From the NCBI RefSeq assembly GCF_004331735.1, contig NZ_SJSO01000024.1:27195-91194 (forward strand): a DNA stretch of 64,000 bases, given 5' to 3'. A program made the position numbers and the translations under genes. The notes below the pieces were generated by a model. It saw only the letters and a program-made list of their open reading frames with translations. It searched no databases and was not told the origin of the DNA. The DNA comes from Pedobacter psychrodurus. GTDB taxonomy: Bacteria; Bacteroidota; Bacteroidia; Sphingobacteriales; Sphingobacteriaceae. Below are positions 14,816 through 23,990 of this stretch, in pieces; the first letter of the stretch is position 1, and every line of letters begins with the position of its first letter.

Positions 14816-17290
14816 TTATTTACCGGCTAACTTATCAGCAAGCATTTTCATGTAAAAACCCCCCACCACACTGCGGGCTTTAAAGTTATCGCGGATACCG
14901 GTATTTGAATCATAAAAATCGTTCAAAGGCACTCTCGATTCGGTTTCAATAGCATGCTTGTAAACGGGATGAACCAAAGCCTCGAATTCTCTTTGTGTTG
15001 GTGCAAAAGTAGCGGTCCACAAAATCCAGTCATTTTTAGTGTAGGCCTTTCTGCTATCCAAGGGAATACCATATTTATTTTGTTTAGTCAGGTAATATTT
15101 GGTTTCTGTTTCATATATTTTTTGTGGAAACAGGTTTAACTTCAGCACCTTATCCCAAACCAGGTTATACTTTTGGCTCCAGGTATTTTTATTATCAAAA
15201 GTTAAGGCGTAGTGATCGCCAGCATCGGCCATTTCTATCCATTTTGGCACCATACTTTCGGCAATAGTCCTATATTTTTTAGCTACATCATCATAACCTA
15301 AGGTTTGCGCCATCTGCGCATAACAGGCAATACCTACAATCGCTTTTACCGATAAGTTGGCATTACGGGCCAGGTGACCAGCAAAATCATCGGTACATAA
15401 TTGTGTTTTTGGATCTAATCCCTCTTTCGTTAAATAATCAACCCAGGTGGTTAAGGTTTTCCAATGTGCTTTGGCATAATCGGCATTTCCCTGTGCTTTG
15501 GCAATTGCAGCAGTTAAAATAATCATGTTACCCGATTCTTCAACCGGCATTGGCTCACCATAAGTTTGTCCGTTTGCTAATGGGTAAGTTCCCAGGTCAT
15601 GAGCTGCCCAAGGGTGAGGATATTTTCCGCTTTCGCTGAAATAGAAAATACCGTTCAACATGCCCTGTAATAACTCGGGGTTATAAATCAGGTACAATGG
15701 TGCCGAAGGGTAAGTTACATCGACGGTGTTGATGAAACCACCACTGTTGTTTTCTTTAGATAACCATAAAATTTCACCTTGCGGGCTCTTTACCAAAGTA
15801 TGTGCAGCAATGCTCTGGCGATAACCTAAAACACATAAATCGGCGTATTCTTTACCACCCGATTTTAAGGCATCGGAATATAAAGTTTTGTTAAAAGCCT
15901 CGCACTTTTGAATCACGGTTTTGTACTCGTCTGCAGCAGCAGTTAATTGACCTTCGATGGTTTCCTTACCTGAAGTATTCCACCACGGCCTTAAATTTTT
16001 GTTAAAGTATTGAACGGAATAAATTTCATCATAGCCTAGTTCAACGTATTTTTCTACCGCAGCTTTACCTACTGTTCCAAAAGGGATAACGGTATTTAAT
16101 GCGAGCATTTTGCCCTGTTTAGCAGTTGAAGCCGAATTGCCTTTTCTAAAAGCATCGGCAGCGTCTTTTTCGGCCGTTACAAACTGGATGGCATTGCTTG
16201 TTTTTGGCGCAGCCACATAAAAGTAACCCCAATCGATCCGCATGTCATCACTTGCTTTTTGAAGAACTGGCTGTTCTACTGTGCCTGTTTTTAATACTGA
16301 TAATTTAACAGTACTATATTTGCTTGCCGTAACTTCTTGTGTAGGACGATAAACCGCAATGTTTGATGATGCACTGAGGTATACTTTTACCTGGTGTGTT
16401 TTACCGTCATTTGCTTTTACCTGATAGGAAACATAAGAAACCGGACGTGCAAATAAACCCAAATCGTTCATTAACAAGGGAGAGGTAAAGGTTAATTTTA
16501 GATCTATTTTGCCGCAAGTGAAGTTGTAAATAGTCTGCGTAGCATTAATATCAACACTTTTTTGCCTGGCTACCTGTACTTTTTCGGCATTATCTTTTAA
16601 CCGATCTACCAAACCAAAATCGAGGAAGCGACCACCAGCGGTATTAATGAGGTGGATGGCAATTACATTCGATCCGGCTTTTAAAGCACTTTTATCGCTA
16701 TTACTTAGGGCAATATATTGGAAATTATTGGTCCAGCCTTCTTTGGTGTAAATTTTCTTCCCGTTTAAGTAAACCTCAATATTATCATCGTGATTGATCT
16801 TTAAAAACAATTCGTTTATTGATGCGGGGTTAGCTATGTTAAAGGTTCTTCTTACCCAGATATCGTGCGATTTCCATAATGTTTTTACATTTTTGGCATC
16901 ATCTCCTATTGGTGCATTACCTGCTTGCCAGTTGCTGGCCGTGTAGTTTGCAGCTTTCCAATCGCCCTGAGGTTCGGTTTCTGTATATTTTACTTCGTAA
17001 CCATTTTCATCTGAAGCAGGTACAACCGTTTTGTAGGTAGTGGTTTCTTTACCTAAAAAGCGATAAATACCACCATCAACATTAATCATTCCTAAAAGAG
17101 AATGATCGGCACCCGTCCAATGCTGGGTAGAAGATTCGTTTAATTTATCAGTATTAGACCAAATACTAAAATAGGTATTGTGCGTAATTAAGGGATAAGC
17201 CGGGGCTTTTCGCTCCTGGGCCTTTAGCAAACCGCCTACAAACATGCAGCCCAGTATGCCTAAGAATTTTAAAGTGTTGGTTTTGTTCAT
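14816..17290 (-). CDS. DUF4965-family exported enzyme (glutaminase A-like)
   Basis: From the Met at 17290 the product has 824 residues: signal peptide ending GLLKAQ, a short N-terminal DUF4964-like segment (YPLITHNTYFSIWSNTDKL), an inserted beta-sandwich of the sugar-binding kind (about 95-220, with DIWVRRTFNI and INHDDNIEVYLNG), a DUF5127-type sandwich, and a DUF4965/DUF1793 helical toroid (about 480-820) with DVTYPSAPLYL and HDLGTYP. Fungal GtaA glutaminases share this core, but the true substrate of bacterial members is unclear; an (alpha/alpha) barrel hydrolase on glycans is possible. The frame is open further to 17419, but that region contains an operator palindrome, so the inner start is chosen. 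It has its own promoter, operator and terminator and follows the large SusCD operon. Confidence 0.82.
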   Translation of the reverse strand: MNKTNTLKFLGILGCMFVGGLLKAQERKAPAYPLITHNTYFSIWSNTDKLNESSTQHWTGADHSLLGMINVDGGIYRFLGKETTTYKTVVPASDENGYEVKYTETEPQGDWKAANYTASNWQAGNAPIGDDAKNVKTLWKSHDIWVRRTFNIANPASINELFLKINHDDNIEVYLNGKKIYTKEGWTNNFQYIALSNSDKSALKAGSNVIAIHLINTAGGRFLDFGLVDRLKDNAEKVQVARQKSVDINATQTIYNFTCGKIDLKLTFTSPLLMNDLGLFARPVSYVSYQVKANDGKTHQVKVYLSASSNIAVYRPTQEVTASKYSTVKLSVLKTGTVEQPVLQKASDDMRIDWGYFYVAAPKTSNAIQFVTAEKDAADAFRKGNSASTAKQGKMLALNTVIPFGTVGKAAVEKYVELGYDEIYSVQYFNKNLRPWWNTSGKETIEGQLTAAADEYKTVIQKCEAFNKTLYSDALKSGGKEYADLCVLGYRQSIAAHTLVKSPQGEILWLSKENNSGGFINTVDVTYPSAPLYLIYNPELLQGMLNGIFYFSESGKYPHPWAAHDLGTYPLANGQTYGEPMPVEESGNMIILTAAIAKAQGNADYAKAHWKTLTTWVDYLTKEGLDPKTQLCTDDFAGHLARNANLSVKAIVGIACYAQMAQTLGYDDVAKKYRTIAESMVPKWIEMADAGDHYALTFDNKNTWSQKYNLVWDKVLKLNLFPQKIYETETKYYLTKQNKYGIPLDSRKAYTKNDWILWTATFAPTQREFEALVHPVYKHAIETESRVPLNDFYDSNTGIRDNFKARSVVGGFYMKMLADKLAGK

Positions 17291-17340
17291 AATTTGTGTG
17301 TGTATTGAAATCTGATTTATATTCTGGTTAGATTTAACGC

Positions 17341-17358
17341 TAGTTAAACGTTTTACTA
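17341..17358. promoter_or_regulatory. AAACGTTT-type operator upstream of the glutaminase-like gene
   Basis: TAGTTAAACGTTTTACTA is an 18-bp palindrome with one mismatched pair. It lies about 50 bases before the start codon and overlaps a possible promoter (minus strand TTG, 20 bases, TACTTTAG at 17363-17356). It matches two sites at 35664-35681 and 35885-35902. Confidence 0.7.
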
Positions 17359-17435
17359 AAGTATAAATATAATTTACTTTTTGCAAGGGATGGCGGTTTT
17401 TTAATTGTCTAAATGACATTTAAAATTAAACCTTC

Positions 17436-17469
17436 AAAAAAATACATGAAGTGATTAAGCTCCATGTAT
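17436..17469 (-). terminator. Terminator of the large SusCD operon
   Basis: ATACATGAAG (17442-17451) pairs with CTCCATGTAT (17460-17469) with one mismatch around an eight-base loop; on the minus strand the stem is followed by seven T. It lies 32 bases past the stop at 17501 and separates the operon from the next gene. Confidence 0.75.
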
Positions 17470-17500
17470 CTTTCAAATTGTGCATAACACCTATAATAAA

Positions 17501-18346
17501 CTAAGGTTGTTTTTTGTTGATTGTCCACTCGCCCAATTGAAACACGCGGCTTCCTCTGTTCGATTTGATGTAAAGGCGATAAAACTTATAAGCAACATAA
17601 TTATCGAAGTGGAAAAGTTTAGTTTGTTTTCTACTCGGACCATCATTTGTATTCTCCCAAGGGCATACCGTAACCGTATGTAAATCGGTATACTGGATAC
17701 CATCTAACGAGCCCTGCAAAATCCAGAACCTTGGATCGCGGTCTGCGGCATCATTACCAGAGGTTAATGTATACGCGCCCACTATCTGTGGAGTATTTAG
17801 CTCGAAGGTACATTTTTGTGTACCATCGAAACCAGCTTGTAGGAATTTTGTATTTATATCCTGATCAACCAGTTTTTTGGAGCCTTCGCCAGAATCGGCA
17901 CCTGCGCCAGCCTCCAGGTTAACTGAAAATTTACCACCAATGGTTTTCATGTAATTTTCGCCACAAATGGAGTAATTTATTGTCGGATCGACCACACTAA
18001 GCATCACTTCTTTTGCTGCAGTATAACCCTGGCCATTTCTTGTAGTTAAGGTTACCTTATATTTTCCAGGGAAACGGTAAGTATGCTTTGGGTTTACCTC
18101 AACAGAGGTACTGTCATCGCCAAATTGCCACAATAAACCTTTATAATTTGTAGCGCTTCCGGTAAACTGGTACTCTAAAAATTTCAATGTATCGGGTTTT
18201 ACAAAGGTAAAACCAGCCGTAGGCTTTGGTTCTTCCACCTCTGGAACAATCTCTACGGTTTCACTTTTTTTACATTTCACCATTAATACCACAATTAGTA
18301 GTAAAAGTGAGCATATACCCAATAATCTTTTCATATTACTTTTCAT
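17501..18346 (-). CDS. PKD plus F5/8C-domain lipoprotein
   Basis: The 281-residue protein has a lipoprotein-type signal (LLLIVVLMVKC-KK), a PKD domain (about 42-120; WQFGDDSTSVEVNPKHTY) and a C-terminal discoidin/F5-8C domain (about 130-278; TLTSGNDAADRDPRFWILQGSLDG, FRLYI, FQLGEWTI). Such domains bind carbohydrates or peptides at the cell surface; no catalytic residues are visible. It is the last gene of the eleven-gene operon, 12 bp after its neighbour, and its F5/8C domain closely resembles that of the fasciclin lipoprotein at 29823-30932, which suggests duplication within the locus. A second Met at residue 5 is an alternative start. It is probably a surface ligand-binding accessory protein. 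Confidence 0.82.
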   Translation of the reverse strand: MKSNMKRLLGICSLLLLIVVLMVKCKKSETVEIVPEVEEPKPTAGFTFVKPDTLKFLEYQFTGSATNYKGLLWQFGDDSTSVEVNPKHTYRFPGKYKVTLTTRNGQGYTAAKEVMLSVVDPTINYSICGENYMKTIGGKFSVNLEAGAGADSGEGSKKLVDQDINTKFLQAGFDGTQKCTFELNTPQIVGAYTLTSGNDAADRDPRFWILQGSLDGIQYTDLHTVTVCPWENTNDGPSRKQTKLFHFDNYVAYKFYRLYIKSNRGSRVFQLGEWTINKKQP

Positions 18347-18358
18347 ATCTATTCAAGT

Positions 18359-19801
18359 TTAAGGAGTTGGAAATAATTGTGTTCTTGGTACGGCACGTTT
18401 ACCTGTTATACCTGCCGATGGAACTTCATATTCGAGATATGCTTGTTGCCCGCCAACATTTTCGCGGTGATGTGCTTCAATTTTATATCTGATACCACGT
18501 TCTAAACGGATGGTTGCTTTTCGCTCTGGTTTATCCCACTGTGTGGTATAATCGTCGATGATGGCTTTTCCATTAATAAATAATCGCGATCCATCATCCC
18601 AACGGGTTTGATAGAAAACATAATCGCCCCTTACTGGTGCCAGGAACTCGCCAACCCATTTGGTAGCGAAATTATCTCTACTCAAAGAAGCGCCAGCAGT
18701 GTTTTTTACATTATCTGGCCAACCATCGCCCCCGAATTCGATTGTACCATCTACGCGGGTTGCAAAAGGCTCACGCCCGTCATCTGGTGCCAATTGTGTA
18801 TTGGTGTAATATTTAGCAATTAAACCTGTTCCTTTTCCAATAATTGGCGAATTGTTATCCAGGTTTACATTGGGATCAATCACCACAATTACTTTTCCTT
18901 TTGTAGGATGGATAACATGGTTGGTATTATCGCTAAGGCTTAAGGCAAAAGCGAATTTTTTATTGGCCACAATGTTTGCATCGAACACAGGCCAAGGAAT
19001 AGATAACCTCACCGTGGCATTCGTCGCGCCTGTATTAAATCTCACCAAAGTATCGATGGTAAAATCTTTTGCAGCCAGGTGGATCACATTACTGAGTGTT
19101 CCTGCCGACAATAAAGTTGCAATGGTATCTATATTATCCTTAATTTTTACGTTAAAGGCTGTAGAAGGTGCATTATCTAAACTGATAATGAGTGGAATCG
19201 TAACCCCAGCAGGTCCAACCTGATAATTAGGTCCTTGAGTTACATTATAAATACCCCCACCCTCAAAATTTAAAAAATGGATGTCGGTAGATTTTAATAA
19301 TTCTTCGGTATTGATGATGACCAGGATATTCGATTTACCATTGGCAATTTTATTGCCTTTACCCGGCGCTGAAAGTTTTAAGGCAAAAACCACTTTCTTA
19401 CCAAAATAACGCTCCAATACCGAGCGGCGAACAATGGCTATTCCTTCTGCATTATCTGTTCCGTACGATACATTAATTACGTTTGGATATTCTACAGCCG
19501 ATGAGGGCATAAGTACAGCATTGGTTAAACCACCAGTATTAATTAATTGTGTTACGGTATCATTATTTAAGGTTAACCCTACCTGAAAAGCTTCTTCAGC
19601 TGCTCCTGAGAGCGAAATTTTGAAGGGAACTTTAACAAACTGGTTATCTATTGATACATTGCCCACAACAATTCCTTCGCCAGTAATACTTTTGCTTGCC
19701 GTAGGTGGTAGATCCAAATCGTCTATTTGAGATTCTTTACAAGAATAGGCAACAATCATGATTGTTAAGCCCATTAATACGGTGTATATAATTTTTTTCA
19801 T
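18359..19801 (-). CDS. BT_3987-like repeats plus PA14-domain lipoprotein
   Basis: The 480-residue lipoprotein (lipobox AYSC) contains two tandem DUF1735/BT_3987-N-like beta-sandwich domains (about 38-170 and 175-310; compare FQVGLTLNNDTVTQLI with FNVKIKDNIDTIATLL) and a C-terminal PA14 domain (about 325-475; GLIAKYY, WVGEFLAP, DDGSRLFINGK, YKIEAHHREN). PA14 domains bind glycans, so this is probably a surface glycan-binding protein. It has no hydrolase signature. The gene is in the eleven-gene operon with 12- and 30-bp gaps on either side. Assignment of the two N-terminal domains comes from internal similarity and remembered family features, and is less certain than PA14. Confidence 0.8.
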   Translation of the reverse strand: MKKIIYTVLMGLTIMIVAYSCKESQIDDLDLPPTASKSITGEGIVVGNVSIDNQFVKVPFKISLSGAAEEAFQVGLTLNNDTVTQLINTGGLTNAVLMPSSAVEYPNVINVSYGTDNAEGIAIVRRSVLERYFGKKVVFALKLSAPGKGNKIANGKSNILVIINTEELLKSTDIHFLNFEGGGIYNVTQGPNYQVGPAGVTIPLIISLDNAPSTAFNVKIKDNIDTIATLLSAGTLSNVIHLAAKDFTIDTLVRFNTGATNATVRLSIPWPVFDANIVANKKFAFALSLSDNTNHVIHPTKGKVIVVIDPNVNLDNNSPIIGKGTGLIAKYYTNTQLAPDDGREPFATRVDGTIEFGGDGWPDNVKNTAGASLSRDNFATKWVGEFLAPVRGDYVFYQTRWDDGSRLFINGKAIIDDYTTQWDKPERKATIRLERGIRYKIEAHHRENVGGQQAYLEYEVPSAGITGKRAVPRTQLFPTP

Positions 19802-19831
19802 TTTCGATATTTAAATTATCAATATTCTTGT

Positions 19832-21535
19832 TTATTGGTCTAACCAAACCCTACCATCAAGGGCCCATTGCTGGTTATTGGCAATTTTTAGCCAGTTAAC
19901 CATTTGCGCTGGTATATCTGCTGTTTGGGGAACCAAAAGCGCTAAAGAGCTGGTTGAAGGTGGACAGATTAAATCGTTAAAATTTTCCCAAACGTATGGT
20001 CCCTGTAATTTAAAATCGCGGGCCTGTGAAGAAAGATCGATCATCTTATCGCCATTGCCATCGGTAGCTGGCCAGTAACCTACCAAAAAGTTGTAAGAAG
20101 GATGACTTTGATCGATGGATGTTTCGCAAGAATATTGCTCAATTACACCATCTGGTACAGCTAGTTTAAAGAAACGGATATCAGTTACATAATAATCAGG
20201 CTCTCCATGCCCCTGGCCATTTAAATAACCCAGTTTCAGTGCGTTTGCATTGGCTAAAGAACCCGATCCGGTGATTTCTAACTCGTTGTTAAATTTTCCG
20301 TTGGTATAGGTGCGGATAAACCTTTGGTTACCGCGTTGTTCTAATTTAACCGAAAGATTTTCCCATCTGCCCTGAACAATATCTGCGCCTCTACATTGAC
20401 GATAATCGCCATCTTTTGTGCCTCTCCATTCGAAATACCAATAACGGTCTTCTAAATAAATAACCCAACCCACACCTGGGTGCCCGCTAGACCACTCGTT
20501 TCTTTTACCCAAAATACTAGGGTATGAGATCTGCTCTCTGTTCTTTTTAACTTTAAGCTCGATGGTCATTTTAGTGGTATCGTCTATATTGTAAACAGTT
20601 GCATCTTCACTGGCCACTTCTGCCCTAATGGCTGTACCGGTCATTTTTACGGTTTTGCCCAAATACCTGTTACCGGTAAAAGGCTTTACCAGAATCCGTT
20701 TATTATAAGCATCGCTATAGTAAATGATAAAAGCATTGTTTGCCGGTTTACTAAAAATGGTTTGATCATCGGTATTGGGCGGAAGTGTAAATGCACCGCC
20801 ATCGCTCGAAGCGATAATAACCAGCCAATCTTCGTTAACATAATTAGGCCGTTTTTTTAATGCAGCCATAATCTCACCCACTCCAGTATCAAATTTTTCT
20901 ATTGCCAATTTATAGTTCGGGGATGAATTGTCGTAACCATATTGGACACCAGCTTTATCCACATCGGTAAAATGGCCTAAAATTACTGAGGCCGTATCGG
21001 TGTTTAAATCGTTAATTACCGCAGCTTTAACCAGATCATCGCTGCTTACCAAAGTGCTGATATCTGCACCTGTTGTTAATGATTTAAAAACGGTAGATGA
21101 GGTATGTGCCACAATTTTGGTCTGCGGCCTGCTCTCTTTAATTCTTTTGAATATTACAGGGTAATTCTGCAGGTTGTTATTGGTCAGGTTATCATCATTT
21201 ACCAGGTGTTTCGCCTTTTTCACCCCAGTTAACATGCTTGCCCAGTTACTGGCATTCTGCGTGGCATCGGGTTCGTTTAAGCTTACCCAGCTGTAAACTG
21301 AATGTGGTAAAAGCGCCGTAATATTTGGGATATTAGCAGCTGCTACCGATTGTCCCCTTGCTCCATCAACAACCAAGTATAAAATCTTACGACTTCCGTA
21401 CCTTACTTTTGTGGTATCGGTACCGTCTTTATCTATAAGTTTTCTATCGAAATCTTTATTGCAGGAAAATATGGCTGTTGTAATTACTGTGGCCATTAAA
21501 CCCAGCAGTAATTTATATTTTTTCGTCATGCTCAT
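19832..21535 (-). CDS. DUF4983 lipoprotein with degenerate alkaline-phosphatase fold
   Basis: The 567-residue lipoprotein (lipobox IFSC) starts with an alkaline-phosphatase-superfamily domain (about 48-285), marked by YLVVDGARG with Asp57, NASNWASMLTG in the nucleophile region, and a LGHFTDVDKAG segment. Two family metal-ligand motifs are altered: the usual SDHG is SSDGG (244-247), losing His, and the usual D-x-x-GH segment has no His. A concanavalin-like LamG domain (about 295-440) and a DUF4983 C-terminal region (about 450-560) follow. It may therefore bind rather than cleave its ligand. It lies inside the eleven-gene operon. Catalysis by another set of ligands cannot be excluded. Confidence 0.78.
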   Translation of the reverse strand: MSMTKKYKLLLGLMATVITTAIFSCNKDFDRKLIDKDGTDTTKVRYGSRKILYLVVDGARGQSVAAANIPNITALLPHSVYSWVSLNEPDATQNASNWASMLTGVKKAKHLVNDDNLTNNNLQNYPVIFKRIKESRPQTKIVAHTSSTVFKSLTTGADISTLVSSDDLVKAAVINDLNTDTASVILGHFTDVDKAGVQYGYDNSSPNYKLAIEKFDTGVGEIMAALKKRPNYVNEDWLVIIASSDGGAFTLPPNTDDQTIFSKPANNAFIIYYSDAYNKRILVKPFTGNRYLGKTVKMTGTAIRAEVASEDATVYNIDDTTKMTIELKVKKNREQISYPSILGKRNEWSSGHPGVGWVIYLEDRYWYFEWRGTKDGDYRQCRGADIVQGRWENLSVKLEQRGNQRFIRTYTNGKFNNELEITGSGSLANANALKLGYLNGQGHGEPDYYVTDIRFFKLAVPDGVIEQYSCETSIDQSHPSYNFLVGYWPATDGNGDKMIDLSSQARDFKLQGPYVWENFNDLICPPSTSSLALLVPQTADIPAQMVNWLKIANNQQWALDGRVWLDQ

Positions 21536-21565
21536 CTTAATTTATATTTAATTGGCTTCTGGTTA

Positions 21566-23185
21566 TTATTCGATAGTTACCCTAACGATGTTATAGAAAG
21601 GTTGGTTATCAAAGCGGCTAAAACCTCCGATTAATAACAGTGCTTTTTTGCCATCTGCAGATTTCGTTTCAATCACATCAGAAAGGCCTCCTGAAAATGG
21701 TCCGGTAGCATTATATCCAGGGGCAAGCAACCCTGCTGGTGTAAGCACCATAAAACCGTTTCTGGTTACGTTATTATACTTTTTAAAACCACCACTTACT
21801 ACGATTAATCCTCCCGAAATCTGGCGAGCAAAATAAGGGTAGCCGCCTTCAAAGAATTTAGCAGTAAAAGATTCATCCAGGCTGCCATCTTCATTAATTA
21901 GTGCCATCCCATTTACCGGTTTACCGTTGTATTTTGTAAAGGCGCCCGTAATCAAGTATTTCCTGGTGGTAGCATTATAGGTAAGTGATGTTATTCCATT
22001 ATCTACGCCACTACCCGGGTTAAAGCTTGCATCTTTAGTGCCATTGGCATTTAACCTTAAAATACGTACTGCTGGTTGATCATCGAAGGTGCTGAAGTTT
22101 CCAAATACCATCAATTTTTCGAGGTTGGCTGCATCGGTATGCATATAGGTATCAATAGGGCCATTTGCACTCACATTACCTTTATTGGTTGCGGTATTAA
22201 AACGATAGGTCTTATCTAATGAACCATCTAAATTGAACCTTAAAATCTGGCGGATTTCGGTACTATCCAGAATTACGGTATCTCTGCTAAAGTCGTAATT
22301 GTCTTTATCGTAAGTTCTTTTTACGTAATACCTAAAGTTACCCGTGGCTAAAATTTTGCCTTGATGTGGGTAAATTCGATTAATGTATTCGTTGGTACCG
22401 CCGTTAAATTTAGGGAACCATTTTTGGGTAACCGTATCGGTTAAGGTTGGTTTACGCTTGGTTTGGATTTTAATGGTATCAATAGCCCCGTTTGGATACA
22501 AACTGGTTATATTACTGATATTTTCTGAACGCTGATTATAACCGCTAAATCCACCGGCGATGATAAAACGGCCACCAATTTCTATTACTCTTGATAGCGA
22601 GCCATTTGCGCCTCTACCCGTTCTAAAAGTACGGTCGTAATCGCCATCTAAAGAGGTTCTGGCAATTCTATTAATTGGTGTGATTAACCCTTTATTATCG
22701 TAGTTATTAAAACCACCAAGTACAAGTGCCCTTCCATCAAGCATTTCGTAAAACTGACTTACGTAGCCATTTGTGCCGGCTGTTGCCTTAAAAGTGATAT
22801 CGTTTTTGATCAGACCTGACACAATAAACTGCGGACCTAAAATCAACTGATCGCCAATAGCGATTGAGGTGATTCCAGTACTTCCGGCTTCTGGAACCTT
22901 AACCACAATAGTAGATTCGGTAACGCTAAGCACTTCTGCTTTTTCGCCGTTAAACATAAACGTTAACTTATCTTTAAAGGGCAGTAAACCTTTTACCTGT
23001 ACGGTTACGGTGGTACCTACAATCCCTTCTGATGGAACAGGCAATAAAGTTTGGCTAATGGTTATACCCAGTGGTGCTTTACCATCTGCATATGGATCTG
23101 CGCCCAATTCTTCTTCTTGCTTACATCCCTGTATAACTAAGGAGCATAGAAAAAATACGATTAGCATGTATTTTATTTTTTTCAT
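21566..23185 (-). CDS. DUF5008/IPT plus delta-60 beta-propeller lipoprotein
   Basis: The 539-residue lipoprotein (lipobox IQGC) has an N-terminal IPT/TIG-like domain of the DUF5008 type (about 40-128; VPSEGIVGTTVTVQVKG) and then a series of delta-60 (DUF5122) repeats that form a propeller, seen as recurring GGF, YNG/NNGS and LNxDGSLDxxF motifs such as LRFNLDGSLDKTYRF and LINEDGSLDESFTA. It is likely surface exposed and ligand-binding; no enzyme motif is evident. Spacing of about 30 bp to both neighbours supports cotranscription in the SusCD operon. Comparable proteins occur with SusCD pairs in other Bacteroidota. Confidence 0.8.
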   Translation of the reverse strand: MKKIKYMLIVFFLCSLVIQGCKQEEELGADPYADGKAPLGITISQTLLPVPSEGIVGTTVTVQVKGLLPFKDKLTFMFNGEKAEVLSVTESTIVVKVPEAGSTGITSIAIGDQLILGPQFIVSGLIKNDITFKATAGTNGYVSQFYEMLDGRALVLGGFNNYDNKGLITPINRIARTSLDGDYDRTFRTGRGANGSLSRVIEIGGRFIIAGGFSGYNQRSENISNITSLYPNGAIDTIKIQTKRKPTLTDTVTQKWFPKFNGGTNEYINRIYPHQGKILATGNFRYYVKRTYDKDNYDFSRDTVILDSTEIRQILRFNLDGSLDKTYRFNTATNKGNVSANGPIDTYMHTDAANLEKLMVFGNFSTFDDQPAVRILRLNANGTKDASFNPGSGVDNGITSLTYNATTRKYLITGAFTKYNGKPVNGMALINEDGSLDESFTAKFFEGGYPYFARQISGGLIVVSGGFKKYNNVTRNGFMVLTPAGLLAPGYNATGPFSGGLSDVIETKSADGKKALLLIGGFSRFDNQPFYNIVRVTIE

Positions 23186-23216
23186 GATTCTATTCTTTTA
23201 AATTATAACAGGCTAA

Positions 23217-23966
23217 TTATTTATTACTTGGTGTTAACCCAGTGTTATATACATCATTAAAAAACTCATATAAATTGAAACCCAGGTATGCGCCCTGGTG
23301 CCTTAACGAGTGCACCATTCCGTTGGTTGGTTTAATATCAGATGATGCTACATAATTTGGGTACCAGTTATCGTTAGGTTTTGATACATCGGGGATATAA
23401 GAGAGCACAAGCTGCCTGTAACCAATATATTTAATTCCGTTGGCATCATAAAAAACTACCCCAATGTTGGCTACGTCGTTATTGTAATCGTAGTGCAGGG
23501 CGCCTGGATAAATACTTCTCAGGTTCAGATCTATCTGTGGATAATCTTTTAACATGTTTACCCCTTTAAACATATAACGTTGCAGGTATTTCCGCCAAAT
23601 GGCCGGACTGATCTGATCGAGGGTTTTTACTGTATCTCTTCCCGATTCATAAAGTAATTGATTTAACGATTCGAACTTTGGATTTCTATCTCTTTCGTTG
23701 GTGTGAATATTGCCGATCGTTTTTCTCACTACGTCATCATCAAAAGCAAAAAAAGTGAAATTCTCTGAACTAAACTGTTGTTCTATACCGGCCAGTTTTA
23801 CAATTTGGGCCACCGTATCAAAAGGAACTTTTTTGGCCTGTAGGTACTGCATCATATTCCCGTCAAACTCTGCCTTCGCCTTACCTCCATCTATATAATA
23901 CTCATCACGCTTACAGGCATTTAAAACAAGTAAAAGTGCTGCACATGCAATAATTAGCTTTTTCAT
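23217..23966 (-). CDS. Fasciclin (FAS1) lipoprotein
   Basis: The 249-residue lipoprotein (lipobox LNAC-KR) contains one FAS1/fasciclin domain (about 38-215), recognised from the opening MMQYLQAKKVPFDTVAQIVKLAGIEQQF and FTFFAFDDDVVRKTIGN. FAS1 domains mediate adhesion to glycans or proteins. The gene follows susD directly (24 bp) and is the counterpart of the longer fasciclin-F5/8C protein after the other susD of the locus. It has no catalytic motif. It probably acts as an accessory to the second SusCD pair on the cell surface. Confidence 0.82.
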   Translation of the reverse strand: MKKLIIACAALLLVLNACKRDEYYIDGGKAKAEFDGNMMQYLQAKKVPFDTVAQIVKLAGIEQQFSSENFTFFAFDDDVVRKTIGNIHTNERDRNPKFESLNQLLYESGRDTVKTLDQISPAIWRKYLQRYMFKGVNMLKDYPQIDLNLRSIYPGALHYDYNNDVANIGVVFYDANGIKYIGYRQLVLSYIPDVSKPNDNWYPNYVASSDIKPTNGMVHSLRHQGAYLGFNLYEFFNDVYNTGLTPSNK

Positions 23967-23990
23967 ATCTTGTATAATTTCTATTTAAAA

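Noticed and set aside
17291..17419. N-terminal extension of the DUF4965 enzyme to a Met at 17419
   Set aside because: The extension covers an 18-bp operator and a promoter-like sequence and precedes a good signal peptide at 17290.
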